In this document: positions 25,842 to 34,261 of the stretch, piece after piece
Numbering within the stretch: position 1 is the stretch's first letter
Layout of the letters: each line of letters opens with the position of its first letter
Assembly: GCA_964581295.1 (NCBI GenBank)
Contig: CAZONX010000003.1
Location: 1-64,000 of the forward strand
Reading direction: 5' to 3'
DNA length: 64,000 nt
Origin: JAHEEL01 sp964581295
GTDB taxonomy: Bacteria; Actinomycetota; Acidimicrobiia; Spongiisociales; UBA5794
Made by a program: the position numbers and the translations under genes
Notes under the pieces: model-generated
The model's input: the letters and a program-made list of their open reading frames with translations, nothing else
Database searches by the model: none
Told to the model about the DNA's origin: nothing

Positions 25842-27080
25842 ATGGCCACCGTTGTGCTACTCGGAGCGCTCGACACCAAGGGCAACGAGTATGCGTTCCT
25901 CAGGGATCGGGTGATCGACGCCGGCTGTGACGTCCTCATGGTCAACGCCGGTGTGCTTGGTGATCCCGACTACCCCGTCGACTTCGGCCGAGCGGAAGTC
26001 GCGAGCGAGGCCGGCGCCGACATCGATGCCCTGGTGGCAGCTGGGGATCGCGGTGCCGCCGTGACCGCCATGGCCGAGGGCGCGGCTGCCCTGATTCTGC
26101 ACCTCTGTGAGCAGGGAAAGATCCACGGCATTCTCGGCATGGGGGGATCCGGCAGTTCCTCGATCATCAGCCACGCCATGAGAAGGCTGCCGATCGGGTT
26201 CCCGAAGCTCCTCGTGTCGACCATGGGTGCGGGCGATGTGAGCGCGTTCGTCGGAACCTCCGACATCGCCATGATGTACTCGGTGGTCGACATCGCGGGG
26301 ATCAACGCCGTGTCCTCGAACATCCTCGGGAACGCCGCAGCAGGTTTGTCCGGCATGGCGAAGGCCTTCGAGGTTCGCGACGCGTCCGTCGACGGTCGGC
26401 CCCTCATCGGGGCCACGATGTATGGAACGACGACGCCGTGCGTCGACCGGGCCCGCGCCACGCTCGACGCATTGGGGTACGAGGTTCTGGTCTTCCACGC
26501 CACAGGCACCGGGGGTCGCTCCATGGAGGCCTTGGTCAACAGCGGCTACATCACCGGCGTGCTCGACGTGACGACGACCGAACTCGCCGACGAGATCGCC
26601 GGCGGCACCCTCACGGCCGGCCCCGACCGCCTCGAAGCAGCGGGAGCCCTCGGCCTCCCACAAGTGGTATCGATCGGCGCCGTCGACCAGATCACGTTCA
26701 CGCCGCAGTCGGCGGTTCCGGCCGAGTACCGAGATCGCAACGTCTACGACCACAATCCGAGCATCTCGCTCGTGCGTACCAACGCAGAGGAGAGCGCCAA
26801 ACTGGGCCGCATGCTCGCTGAGAAGCTGAACCAGGCTGCCGGGCCAGTCTCGCTCTTCGTCCCGCTCCAGGGCGGATCGTCGTATGCCATCAAGGGCGCG
26901 GTCTTCCATGATCCAGAGGCCGACGCGGCTCTCGTTGAGAGCATTCGCGCTCACCTCGATCCGAAGGTGGAACTGGTCGAGATGGACACCGACATCAATG
27001 ACCCCACCTTTGCCGACGCCATGGCACGACGCCTCGACGAGCACTACCGCGCCTGGGCAAGCGGGCAGTCACACCGCTAG
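25842..27080 (+). CDS. Tm-1-like ATP-binding domain protein (UPF0261)
   Basis: A 412-residue protein of the UPF0261/Tm-1 N-terminal family. It opens with VVLLGALDTKGNEYAFLRD, has the glycine-rich GILGMGGSGSSSIISHAMR near residues 97-115, and MYGTTTPCVDRAR near 195. The plant Tm-1 protein joins this domain to a TIM barrel; bacterial clusters often carry the two parts as separate genes. Here only the first half is present. A clear AAGGAG precedes the start. It is the last gene of the block behind operator site 4. Bacterial function is not established. Confidence 0.85.
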   Translation: MATVVLLGALDTKGNEYAFLRDRVIDAGCDVLMVNAGVLGDPDYPVDFGRAEVASEAGADIDALVAAGDRGAAVTAMAEGAAALILHLCEQGKIHGILGMGGSGSSSIISHAMRRLPIGFPKLLVSTMGAGDVSAFVGTSDIAMMYSVVDIAGINAVSSNILGNAAAGLSGMAKAFEVRDASVDGRPLIGATMYGTTTPCVDRARATLDALGYEVLVFHATGTGGRSMEALVNSGYITGVLDVTTTELADEIAGGTLTAGPDRLEAAGALGLPQVVSIGAVDQITFTPQSAVPAEYRDRNVYDHNPSISLVRTNAEESAKLGRMLAEKLNQAAGPVSLFVPLQGGSSYAIKGAVFHDPEADAALVESIRAHLDPKVELVEMDTDINDPTFADAMARRLDEHYRAWASGQSHR

Positions 27081-27113
27081 CGTTCCCTTCGGAGCCAATG
27101 CAGCGAGCGAATC

Positions 27114-28121
27114 ATGTCAAACGGTGACTCTGCACAGGGGCCGGCGGCCAACCGGCCGATCTACGTCGAGCGGGTGAACGCCGTCATCGACTACATCGAG
27201 TTCCACCTGGCCGACGATCTCGACCTCGAGACGTTGGCCGACGTGGCGCACTTCTCCCCCTATCACTTCCATCGGATCTTCACCACGATGGTGGGCGAGA
27301 CCTTGAGTCGCTTCATTGCACGGGTCCGCGTCGAGCGAGCCGCGACCCTGCTGATCCAGCACCCCGAACGGTCGGTCACCGAGACTGCCGTGGCGTGCGG
27401 GTTCACCAACCCGTCGTCGTTCGCGAGAGCGTTCAGGGAGGCCTTCGGGATGAGTGCATCCGCATGGAGGACAGAAGGGTTCGCGGACTACGAGCGGGAA
27501 CCGGGCGAGACCATCCATGATGTGATCGGTAATGTCGGGCGAATCGACGAGGCGTACGGTGTTCTCGAAACCGCGTTCGACCCCACCACCGGGGCCGTCG
27601 CCTGGACGGTCGGCGCCGGGTCGCTCGGGCCGGTCAGTGTGACCATCGAACGCATGCCTGCGATGCATGTCGCCTACGTGCGCCACACCGGTCGCTATCA
27701 GGGCCTCGGCGAAGTATTCGCGGATCTCTTCACCCGCCTCATGGCGTGGGCGCAGCCCCGAGGATTCGTCACCCCGCAGGCCTCGCTGCTCTCGGTGTAT
27801 CACGACAATCCGAGCATCACCGAAGACGACCGGCTGCGCGTCAGCGTATGCATCGCCGTGCCCGAGGAAACCGAGGCGTCTGGCGGCATCGGGCGCATGG
27901 AAGTCGAGGGAGGCACATTCGCAGTCGGGCATTTCGAACTCGGCGAGCATGACTACCCCGAGGCCTGGTACACCATCGCCGGCGGCTGGTTACCCGAGAG
28001 CGGCTACGAACCCGACGATCGACTCCCGTTCGAGCGCTTCCCGATTGGCCACACCGCGGCAGATCTCGACAACCACGTTGTCGAGATCTGGCTGCCGGTG
28101 CGGCCGCTCCGGCGCTACTGA
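27114..28121 (+). CDS. AraC-family regulator with GyrI-like effector domain
   Basis: A 335-residue protein. Residues 20-120 are a double helix-turn-helix AraC/XylS domain (LADVAHFSPYHFHRIF, then ETAVACGFTNPSSFARAF). Residues 165-335 are a GyrI-like small-molecule-binding domain (MHVAYVRHTGRYQGLG). This SoxS/Rob-like layout is found in regulators of drug or redox stress. It starts 33 bases after the Tm-1-like gene, on the same strand, so it could be cotranscribed. Its stop overlaps the stop of the convergent trmO gene by 7 bases. Confidence 0.9.
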   Translation: MSNGDSAQGPAANRPIYVERVNAVIDYIEFHLADDLDLETLADVAHFSPYHFHRIFTTMVGETLSRFIARVRVERAATLLIQHPERSVTETAVACGFTNPSSFARAFREAFGMSASAWRTEGFADYEREPGETIHDVIGNVGRIDEAYGVLETAFDPTTGAVAWTVGAGSLGPVSVTIERMPAMHVAYVRHTGRYQGLGEVFADLFTRLMAWAQPRGFVTPQASLLSVYHDNPSITEDDRLRVSVCIAVPEETEASGGIGRMEVEGGTFAVGHFELGEHDYPEAWYTIAGGWLPESGYEPDDRLPFERFPIGHTAADLDNHVVEIWLPVRPLRRY

Positions 28122-28603
28122 GCGTTCTCGAACACGGCACCCCAGTCGAACGTCGCCGAGTCCTCGTACCACTGAGGCCACGTGGCACACCACGCCGGGG
28201 TTCGGACCTCACGGATGCGGTCGGTTGCTGGGTGGTAGGGCTTGATGTCGAGAATCGGCGTGCCGTCCTCGGCGTCAAGGTAGGGAATCGTCACGACCCC
28301 GCGTTCGATGTCGACGGAAAGCACGGCGACCGCCGTGACCGCGATCGGATTGGGGCGAGCCGGTGAGCGCGTCGCGAAGATCCCGATCTGCTCGGGAGCG
28401 TCGCGGTAGGCCCGCTCGGCGATGGTCATCTCGCGGAACGTCGGGTCATCGAGCAGGTGGGCCCACCAGAGCACGTTGATGTGGCTGAAGCCCTCCAACT
28501 CGGTGAGCGCCGGTCGGTAGGCCTCGTCGATCGACAGGGCGAATCCCTCCTCATCGACGACAACCCGACCGATTGGGTGCACGGTGTAGTGCGTATCCGC
28601 CAT
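28115..28603 (-). CDS. trmO: tRNA (N6-threonylcarbamoyladenosine(37)-N6)-methyltransferase TrmO
   Basis: A 162-residue TsaA/TrmO-domain protein. The beta-barrel methyltransferase motifs IGIFATRSPARPNPIAVT and LDIKPYHPATD are clear. TrmO uses S-adenosylmethionine to methylate t6A37 in tRNA-Thr. This copy has only the core domain, shorter than the E. coli protein. The start at 28603 is set by a GAGGAGG ribosome site. Convergent with the AraC gene, with overlapping stop codons. Confidence 0.88.
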   Translation of the reverse strand: MADTHYTVHPIGRVVVDEEGFALSIDEAYRPALTELEGFSHINVLWWAHLLDDPTFREMTIAERAYRDAPEQIGIFATRSPARPNPIAVTAVAVLSVDIERGVVTIPYLDAEDGTPILDIKPYHPATDRIREVRTPAWCATWPQWYEDSATFDWGAVFENAQ

Positions 28604-28764
28604 GTTGGCCTCCTCGGCTCGCTGCATGCCGGTCAACGTACGTCAGAACCACGAGCCGCGCTTTTCCCATCTTGCGGCGGGATGTGCCGATCTTGCGCGA
28701 CTCTTCGCCTCCCGCTCACTTCGTGCGAGGGAGACAAGAGACGAGGGTGCCCGATAGTCGTCGA

Positions 28765-29271
28765 TCAACCCAGATGACGGGGCTTCGAAACGAGAGATCC
28801 ACCGTGCTGTTGGAGGACGTCGAGCATCTCGTCGGGGTGACCATGGTCGGCGACCACAACCAGCACTTGGCCGGGCTGGAGAGGAATCCGCTCCCAGTCC
28901 CACTCTTCGTCCAACACGTGTTCCTCGGACGCAAGGCCGAGCAGAGCGCCCAGGAAGGTTCCCGCGAGCGCTCCGGTGAGACCACCGGCCGCCAGGATTC
29001 CTCCCACCCCCAGGATTCCCACGCCGGGGATGGCGAGGGCCAGCATGGCGATACCCGCGACCGCTCCTACTGGTGCGCCGACGGCGATCCCCTTCTCGAT
29101 GCCGTGGGCGATGTCGGCCTCGACGTCCTCCTCGAACACGTAACCGTCCGGCTGGCGCATCGCTATCCCGAGGTGATTGTCGGCCATGCCCCGTTTCCGG
29201 AGGTCCACCACCGCCGCCTCGGCAGCCGCGTGATCGGCAAATACGGCTCCGATGTGTGTTGGGTCGCTCAT
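28765..29271 (-). CDS. Glycine-zipper protein of unknown function (general-stress-like)
   Basis: A 168-residue protein. The N-terminal 60 residues (FADHAAAEAAVVDLRKRG) look like the small alpha/beta domain of general stress protein 17M-type proteins. The centre is a hydrophobic glycine-zipper (GAVAGIAMLALAIPGVGILG), probably membrane-associated. The C-terminus (VLVVVADHGHPDEMLDVL) forms a second small alpha/beta unit. No enzymatic motif is present. Confidence 0.7.
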   Translation of the reverse strand: MSDPTHIGAVFADHAAAEAAVVDLRKRGMADNHLGIAMRQPDGYVFEEDVEADIAHGIEKGIAVGAPVGAVAGIAMLALAIPGVGILGVGGILAAGGLTGALAGTFLGALLGLASEEHVLDEEWDWERIPLQPGQVLVVVADHGHPDEMLDVLQQHGGSLVSKPRHLG

Positions 29272-29404
29272 GGCTCTCCCATCTCACGCCTCACCAATGA
29301 AATCCGTTCCTCCTTCAGATCCTAGGCGGCGCCGACCGACCCAACGCCCCGGCATTGCGGCGATCCAGCGGACGTATGCTGGAACCGTCGAGAGGAGAAC
29401 TCGA

Positions 29405-30202
29405 ATGCTCGAAGCCTCATTCGTTGGAAGCGAAGGCCGGATCTTCTACCGAAGGTGGAACCCACCAGGAGAGCCACTACGCATCGTGCAGATCGTCCAC
29501 GGGTACGCCGAGCATGGCGGCCGCTATGGGCACGTCGCAGCGGCCCTCGCCGACGACGGCGCCGTCGTGTATGCCAACGATCACATCGGTCACGGACGAT
29601 CGGACGGTGAGCGAGCCGTCATCGGCGATTTTGAACATGCCGTCGACGATCTCCATATGCTCTCCGCCATCGCCCGCGATGACTACCCGAACCTCCCGTT
29701 CGTTCTCGTTGGACATTCCATGGGTGGCCTCCTGTCCGCGCGCTATGCCCAGCGCTGGCCCGACGACGTCGCCGGCGTTGCCTTCTGTGGCGCCGTGATC
29801 GGCGACTGGCAGTGGGCACGCGATGTGCTCGCCGAACCCGAACTCCCCCACGTCCCATACGACCCCGACGCCATCTCGCGCGATCCCGCGACCGGCATCT
29901 CCTATGCCGAGGATCCGCTCGTCTACCACGGTCAGTACAAGAGAGCCCTCCTCGTCTCAGAGGTCGCCGGACTCGACGCATACGCGCGAGATCTCGACCG
30001 GCTCACCATGCCGGTCCTGCTGCTCCATGGAACGGAGGATCCCTTCGTCCCGTACGAGCGATCACTTGAGGCCATCCAGGACATGCCTACCGAAGACACC
30101 ACCCTTCATCTCTACGAGGGTGGCCGCCACGAAGTCCTCAACGAGTCCAACCGGCAGGAGGTCATCGGTGACCTCGCTGCTTGGATTCGTCGCGTCGCAT
30201 GA
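29405..30202 (+). CDS. Alpha/beta hydrolase, monoglyceride-lipase-like
   Basis: A 265-residue serine hydrolase. The oxyanion region is IVHGYAEHGGRY, the nucleophile elbow is VGHSMGG (serine near residue 103), the acid is likely the aspartate in HGTEDPFVP and the histidine lies in GGRHEVLNE. These match the monoacylglycerol/lysophospholipase subfamily. The start at 29405 follows AGGAG; an upstream in-frame start would add an unlikely extension. It overlaps the following radical SAM gene by ATGA (30199-30202). Confidence 0.88.
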   Translation: MLEASFVGSEGRIFYRRWNPPGEPLRIVQIVHGYAEHGGRYGHVAAALADDGAVVYANDHIGHGRSDGERAVIGDFEHAVDDLHMLSAIARDDYPNLPFVLVGHSMGGLLSARYAQRWPDDVAGVAFCGAVIGDWQWARDVLAEPELPHVPYDPDAISRDPATGISYAEDPLVYHGQYKRALLVSEVAGLDAYARDLDRLTMPVLLLHGTEDPFVPYERSLEAIQDMPTEDTTLHLYEGGRHEVLNESNRQEVIGDLAAWIRRVA

Positions 30203-31194
30203 TTGTGCACGAGGCCGTGGAGCCCCCGGCGCTGGTGTTCGGACCGGTTCCGTCGCGGCGCCTCGGACGCAGTATTGGGATCAACAACATCCCGCCCAAG
30301 GTCTGCTCGTTCGCCTGTGTGTACTGCCAGGTGGGTCCAACGCTCGATCGAGCGATCGAGCCGCAACCGTTCTATGAGCCACAGCGCGTCGCGAACGTCG
30401 TAGCGAGACACGTCAAGCAGGTCAAGAGTCGTGGAGAGAGCATCGACTACCTCACCTTCGTTCCGGACGGTGAACCGACTCTGGATGCTGCCCTCCGCGA
30501 AACGATCCGACTGCTTCGCCCGCTCGGAATCGACATCGCTGTCATCACCAACGGCTCGTTGTTGTGGCGGACCGATGTCCGGGAATCCCTCGGCGACGCC
30601 GATTGGGTCTCCGTGAAGGTCGACGCCGCGGACCGCGACACATGGCGGAGGGTCAATCGGCCACACCCCGACCTCGCGTATGACACGGTCTCTGAAGGCA
30701 TCGCTCGGTTCGGCGATTCATTCGGCGGAGACCTCGTCTCAGAGACCATGCTGGTTGCGGGAATCAATGACGGGGCGGAGACCGTTCGGACGGTCGGTCG
30801 ATTCCTGAGCAGCGCCGGGTTCGCCAAGGCATTCCTCTCGATCCCGACGCGACCTACTCCGTATGCCGCGATCACTGCGCCAGACGAACAGGCCGTGGGC
30901 CTCGCCTATCACGTCCTCGCCGAGCACGTGGCTCACGTCGAGTATCTCGTCGGCTATGAGGGGGATGCGTTCGCCACCAGCGGTGATCCCCGAGCGGACC
31001 TCCTCAGCGTCACCGCCGTGCATCCCATGCGGGCCTCAGCCGTGCGTGACCTCCTCGAACAATCCGGTGCCGACTGGCGTGTCGTCGACGGTCTCATCGC
31101 TGATGGCGACCTGGTCGAGACCAACTACCGAAACGACACCTTCTACGTGCGGCGGTTCGCGGTCCCGCTCCGAGCGAGGACCGCCGAAGACTGA
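30199..31194 (+). CDS. Radical SAM protein, COG0731-type
   Basis: A 331-residue radical SAM enzyme with the 4Fe-4S motif CSFACVYC near residue 36 (CxxxCxxC) inside the subgroup signature GPVPSRRLGRSIGINNIPPK. The FVPDGEPTLD segment is the glycine-rich SAM contact. These COG0731 proteins resemble the TYW1 catalytic domain, but bacterial members have no firm function. The C-terminal 80 residues look like a winged helix (MRASAVRDLLEQSG). The ATG start overlaps the stop of the hydrolase gene. Confidence 0.85.
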   Translation: MIVHEAVEPPALVFGPVPSRRLGRSIGINNIPPKVCSFACVYCQVGPTLDRAIEPQPFYEPQRVANVVARHVKQVKSRGESIDYLTFVPDGEPTLDAALRETIRLLRPLGIDIAVITNGSLLWRTDVRESLGDADWVSVKVDAADRDTWRRVNRPHPDLAYDTVSEGIARFGDSFGGDLVSETMLVAGINDGAETVRTVGRFLSSAGFAKAFLSIPTRPTPYAAITAPDEQAVGLAYHVLAEHVAHVEYLVGYEGDAFATSGDPRADLLSVTAVHPMRASAVRDLLEQSGADWRVVDGLIADGDLVETNYRNDTFYVRRFAVPLRARTAED

Positions 31195-31207
31195 CGCAGG
31201 GGCAGCG

Positions 31208-31660
31208 CTACTTCTCCGTCGGCTCTCCGAGCCGCTTGTAGAGCACCTGGAAGAGCCGGCGGGTGATCATCAGAGCGAGCACGAGTGCCACGACCTCGAT
31301 GAAGTGTCCCAACTCGACGTGATCGCCGAATACGAAGTTCACGACCTCGAGAATGAGGAGCTTCCCAAGGAACAGGATGGCGAAGAGCGAGATGGTGCCA
31401 AGAATCTTGGCGGACGCTCCCTCCTTCTGCGCGAAGAAGTGGTGAACGCCGTGTTCGAATCGCATCACGATATCGAGGAGGATCTTCAGGAGGACGGCGG
31501 TGAGTATCGAGATCGTGAACGAATCGATGACCACTGCATCCACGTACTCCACGAACAAGTTGAGGACGACCGTGTAGATGAGCACGTCCGACATCCAGGA
31601 GAAGAAGATGTCCTGTTTCCTGGTTATGGAGACGGTTCGGGTGTTGTCTTCTGATGTCAT
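31208..31660 (-). CDS. Small integral membrane protein of unknown function
   Basis: A 150-residue protein with about four hydrophobic segments (from FSWMSDVLIYTVVLNLFVEY to HFIEVVALVLALMI). Short charged ends flank them. The start at 31660 overlaps the stop of the upstream dehydrogenase gene by ATGA. No catalytic or transport motif is recognised. Confidence 0.75.
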   Translation of the reverse strand: MTSEDNTRTVSITRKQDIFFSWMSDVLIYTVVLNLFVEYVDAVVIDSFTISILTAVLLKILLDIVMRFEHGVHHFFAQKEGASAKILGTISLFAILFLGKLLILEVVNFVFGDHVELGHFIEVVALVLALMITRRLFQVLYKRLGEPTEK

Positions 31661-32475
31661 TCGTGTCCCTCTCTGAGCAGACGACGGTTCACGTCCTCGA
31701 CCGACGACTGATCGACGCCCCTGAGGTCGGAGAGGCGATGGTAGATCTCGCGCGCCGCGTCGTGAAAGCCGGCGGGGAGCCCGACGGCACGCATCGCCGT
31801 CGCGATCTCCGCCATTTCGCCTTCGAATCGCCAGGCCTTGCGGCCGATGCGACCGGCGGTTCCCTCTGCCCGATCGGCCAGGCCGGGAATCGAGGTTTCC
31901 CACTCCGCGATGATCTCGTCGCCCAACCCATTGGCTTCCGCATAGGCGCGAATAGCGAGGAGCAGGGCCGTGCTCCCCTTCGTCCAACCCGCATAGGCGG
32001 CCTTGAGGGCAGAAGCCGAACCGATATCCCCGTGGAGAATGCGAGCGTCGAGGTTCGAGCCGACCCACAATGCCGCGACCGTCGTTGCTTCGGGTCCCGC
32101 GAGATACAACCGCGTCAGGCCGGGCTCCGTCGGCGGCGGTCCAACGATCCCCCCGTCCACGAATCGGTCGAATCGGGATGCGATCTTCTTCACGGTCTCC
32201 GGGGCCACGGCATTGGCGTCGACGTAGATGCCGTCGAAGCCGAGCCGTTTCACTTCTTCAGCCACGTCGATGGCTGCATGAGGCGGACACACGGAGATCA
32301 CGATGTCGGAACTGTCAACAAGGTCGGCGACAGAGCCCCGATCGACAAGGCGGTGAAGTTCGGCCCGCTCGAGCGTCTCTGCAGAGCGCCCTTCGCTCGC
32401 CCACATCACCGAGCCGGAGGCGTCGCCGGCCAACACGGCGCCCATGGCGCCCGGATGAAGGATCCCGATCTGCAT
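31657..32475 (-). CDS. NAD(P)-binding dehydrogenase of the 6PGDH-like/DUF1932 group
   Basis: A 272-residue protein beginning IGILHPGAMGAVLAG, a GxGxxG-like Rossmann motif in which the first glycine is replaced (HPGAMG). DIVISVCPPHAA and DGIYVDANAVAP match the beta-hydroxyacid dehydrogenase/6-phosphogluconate dehydrogenase-like N-domain. The C-terminal helical domain (ALKAAYAGWTKGSTALLLAI) matches the DUF1932 group. Substrate unknown. The start at 32475 is preferred over longer frames because those run across the promoter of the divergent lipid kinase gene. Confidence 0.8.
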   Translation of the reverse strand: MQIGILHPGAMGAVLAGDASGSVMWASEGRSAETLERAELHRLVDRGSVADLVDSSDIVISVCPPHAAIDVAEEVKRLGFDGIYVDANAVAPETVKKIASRFDRFVDGGIVGPPPTEPGLTRLYLAGPEATTVAALWVGSNLDARILHGDIGSASALKAAYAGWTKGSTALLLAIRAYAEANGLGDEIIAEWETSIPGLADRAEGTAGRIGRKAWRFEGEMAEIATAMRAVGLPAGFHDAAREIYHRLSDLRGVDQSSVEDVNRRLLREGHE

Positions 32476-32553
32476 GCCGGTCACCCTAGGCATCGCTGAG
32501 GAGGCCCAATCCCCAATGTCGCATTCGCCGGCGACCCGCAATAGTCTCGGGTC

Positions 32554-33615
32554 ATGGAAACTCGAACTGTCCGTCGGATCCTGATCGCCACCGCCGCTGT
32601 CGGCGTCGTCGCAACTGCCGTGATCCTCTACCGCCGCAGACAGCCCCACTTGCCGGCGCACATCGTTGGCAGAACGAAATCGAAACAGCCCTTCCTCATC
32701 GTCAACCCCCACAGCGGGAGTGGCAAGGCCCAGAAGTACGGATTGGTCGACGCAGCAAACGCCCTCGGCATCGAAAACGTCCAGGGCCGCGGTCACAAGC
32801 ACCTCAAGAAGCTGGCCAAGAAGGCGATCAAGGCCGGGTGCGATCATCTCCTCGTCGGTGGAGGCGACGGCTCTCTCGCTGCCGTCGCTGGTGTGGCGAT
32901 CAAACACGGTGTCCCCATGTCGGTCGTACCGGTCGGCACGAGGAACCATTTCGCCATGGACCTCGGTCTTGACCGCAGCAATCCGCTGGAGGCGCTCCAA
33001 GCGGCGTTCGACGGTCCAGAGGTGAGGATCGACGTCGGACGCATCGGCAAGAAGCTCTTCCTGAACAACGTGTCGTTTGGGCTCTACGCCGAGGCCATCG
33101 CCGACCCGGCCTATCGCAGTCATAGAACCGAGAGCGTTACCGAAGCAACAATCGACACGGTCGAACATCCGGACACGGGGCTCTCCGTCGACGGCCCGGA
33201 CGGCACGAGACACAGCGAGATCGAGATGCTCCTCGCCTCGAACAACCCCTACTCCTTCATCGGTGCACCTGACTACGCGGGGCGTGCTTCGCTCGACACC
33301 GGGACCCTGGGAGTGATTCTCGCTGCTCGAACCGGAGACGACGAGAGCCGCCGCGGCCACACTGGAATGACGCGGTGGGATGCCGCAACGATCACGGTGA
33401 CCTCCGATACACCAACCGTTCCCGTCGGCGTTGACGGCAGCCTTCGTACGTTCGAATCCCCGGTGAAGGTCAGGGTCGACACCGCAGCGTTGCGCGTCGT
33501 GCTACCCCGAAGTGTCGTTGCCCGCGAGCTTCGCGATCAGCCGGAGCACGCCACGCCCGATGCGCTCGAGCACCTGAGCACCGTCCGCGCATTGGGACAG
33601 GCCGATGACGACTGA
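32554..33615 (+). CDS. Diacylglycerol kinase catalytic-domain protein (lipid kinase)
   Basis: A 353-residue protein. An N-terminal hydrophobic segment (ILIATAAVGVVATAVILY) may anchor it in the membrane. The DAGK catalytic domain follows with LIVNPHSGSGKAQ near residue 48 and the nucleotide-binding GGGDGS near residue 107, then VPVGTRNHFAMDLGL. Relatives phosphorylate diacylglycerol or other membrane lipids. The next gene, a PAP2 phosphatase, overlaps its end by 11 bases, pairing a lipid kinase with a lipid phosphatase. Confidence 0.88.
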   Translation: METRTVRRILIATAAVGVVATAVILYRRRQPHLPAHIVGRTKSKQPFLIVNPHSGSGKAQKYGLVDAANALGIENVQGRGHKHLKKLAKKAIKAGCDHLLVGGGDGSLAAVAGVAIKHGVPMSVVPVGTRNHFAMDLGLDRSNPLEALQAAFDGPEVRIDVGRIGKKLFLNNVSFGLYAEAIADPAYRSHRTESVTEATIDTVEHPDTGLSVDGPDGTRHSEIEMLLASNNPYSFIGAPDYAGRASLDTGTLGVILAARTGDDESRRGHTGMTRWDAATITVTSDTPTVPVGVDGSLRTFESPVKVRVDTAALRVVLPRSVVARELRDQPEHATPDALEHLSTVRALGQADDD

Positions 33616-34222
33616 ACCGTCGCTGCTGCAACGCGCGGAGAACCTGGACGACGAGGTGTTCGACCTCGTTGCCGGGTGGACGTCACCGTTCCTCGATCGC
33701 GCAATGCCGAAGCTCTCGCTTACAGCGTCGTATTCGCGGATCTGGATCGGACTCGCAGCGATGCTCGCGATCTTCGGAGGCCCGAAGGGTCGCCGGACGG
33801 CTGTGGAGGGGCTCGCAGCCGTCGGCGTCACCTCATTCCTCGCGAACGTCGTCCTGAAGGGAGTCACCCGAAGGAAACGGCCAACCGATCCGGTGCCGTC
33901 CGATCGGAGCCTCCCCAAGCCCGACTCATCATCGTTCCCGTCCGGCCATACGGCATCCGGTGCTGCGTTCTCCGGCGTGGTGGGCAAGGCGTATCCCGCC
34001 CTCTGGCTTCCGCTCAATGCATTGGCGGCGACGATCGGACTTTCGCGCGTTTACACCGGCGTCCACTACCCCGGCGACGTCCTGGGCGGATGGCTGCTCG
34101 GCAAGGGCGTCGCTTCCGCAACGCTGCACATCTCCCCACGACTCGAGTCGCGCCTCAAGGGACGTTGTAGCGGCAACACGGTCGAGGACACGCCTTCGCA
34201 CTCCTCCCCTGGACCTGGCTAA
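33605..34222 (+). CDS. PAP2-family membrane phosphatase
   Basis: A 205-residue protein with all three phosphatidic acid phosphatase motifs: KGVTRRKRP (KX6RP), PSGHTASG (PSGH), and SRVYTGVHYPGDVLGG (SRX5HX3D). Hydrophobic helices lie between the motifs, so it is probably a membrane enzyme acting on phosphatidate, isoprenoid phosphates or similar lipids. It is coupled to the lipid kinase gene by an 11-base overlap. Confidence 0.9.
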   Translation: MTTEPSLLQRAENLDDEVFDLVAGWTSPFLDRAMPKLSLTASYSRIWIGLAAMLAIFGGPKGRRTAVEGLAAVGVTSFLANVVLKGVTRRKRPTDPVPSDRSLPKPDSSSFPSGHTASGAAFSGVVGKAYPALWLPLNALAATIGLSRVYTGVHYPGDVLGGWLLGKGVASATLHISPRLESRLKGRCSGNTVEDTPSHSSPGPG

Positions 34223-34261
34223 CCCGCCGTCGCAGAGCCGGACCGCGCCGAGCGCCGGTTG

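Noticed and set aside
32476..33360. N-terminal extension of the 6PGDH-like dehydrogenase by about 290 codons
   Set aside because: The extension is antisense to the lipid kinase gene; the dehydrogenase's Rossmann motif begins right at the start chosen (32475).
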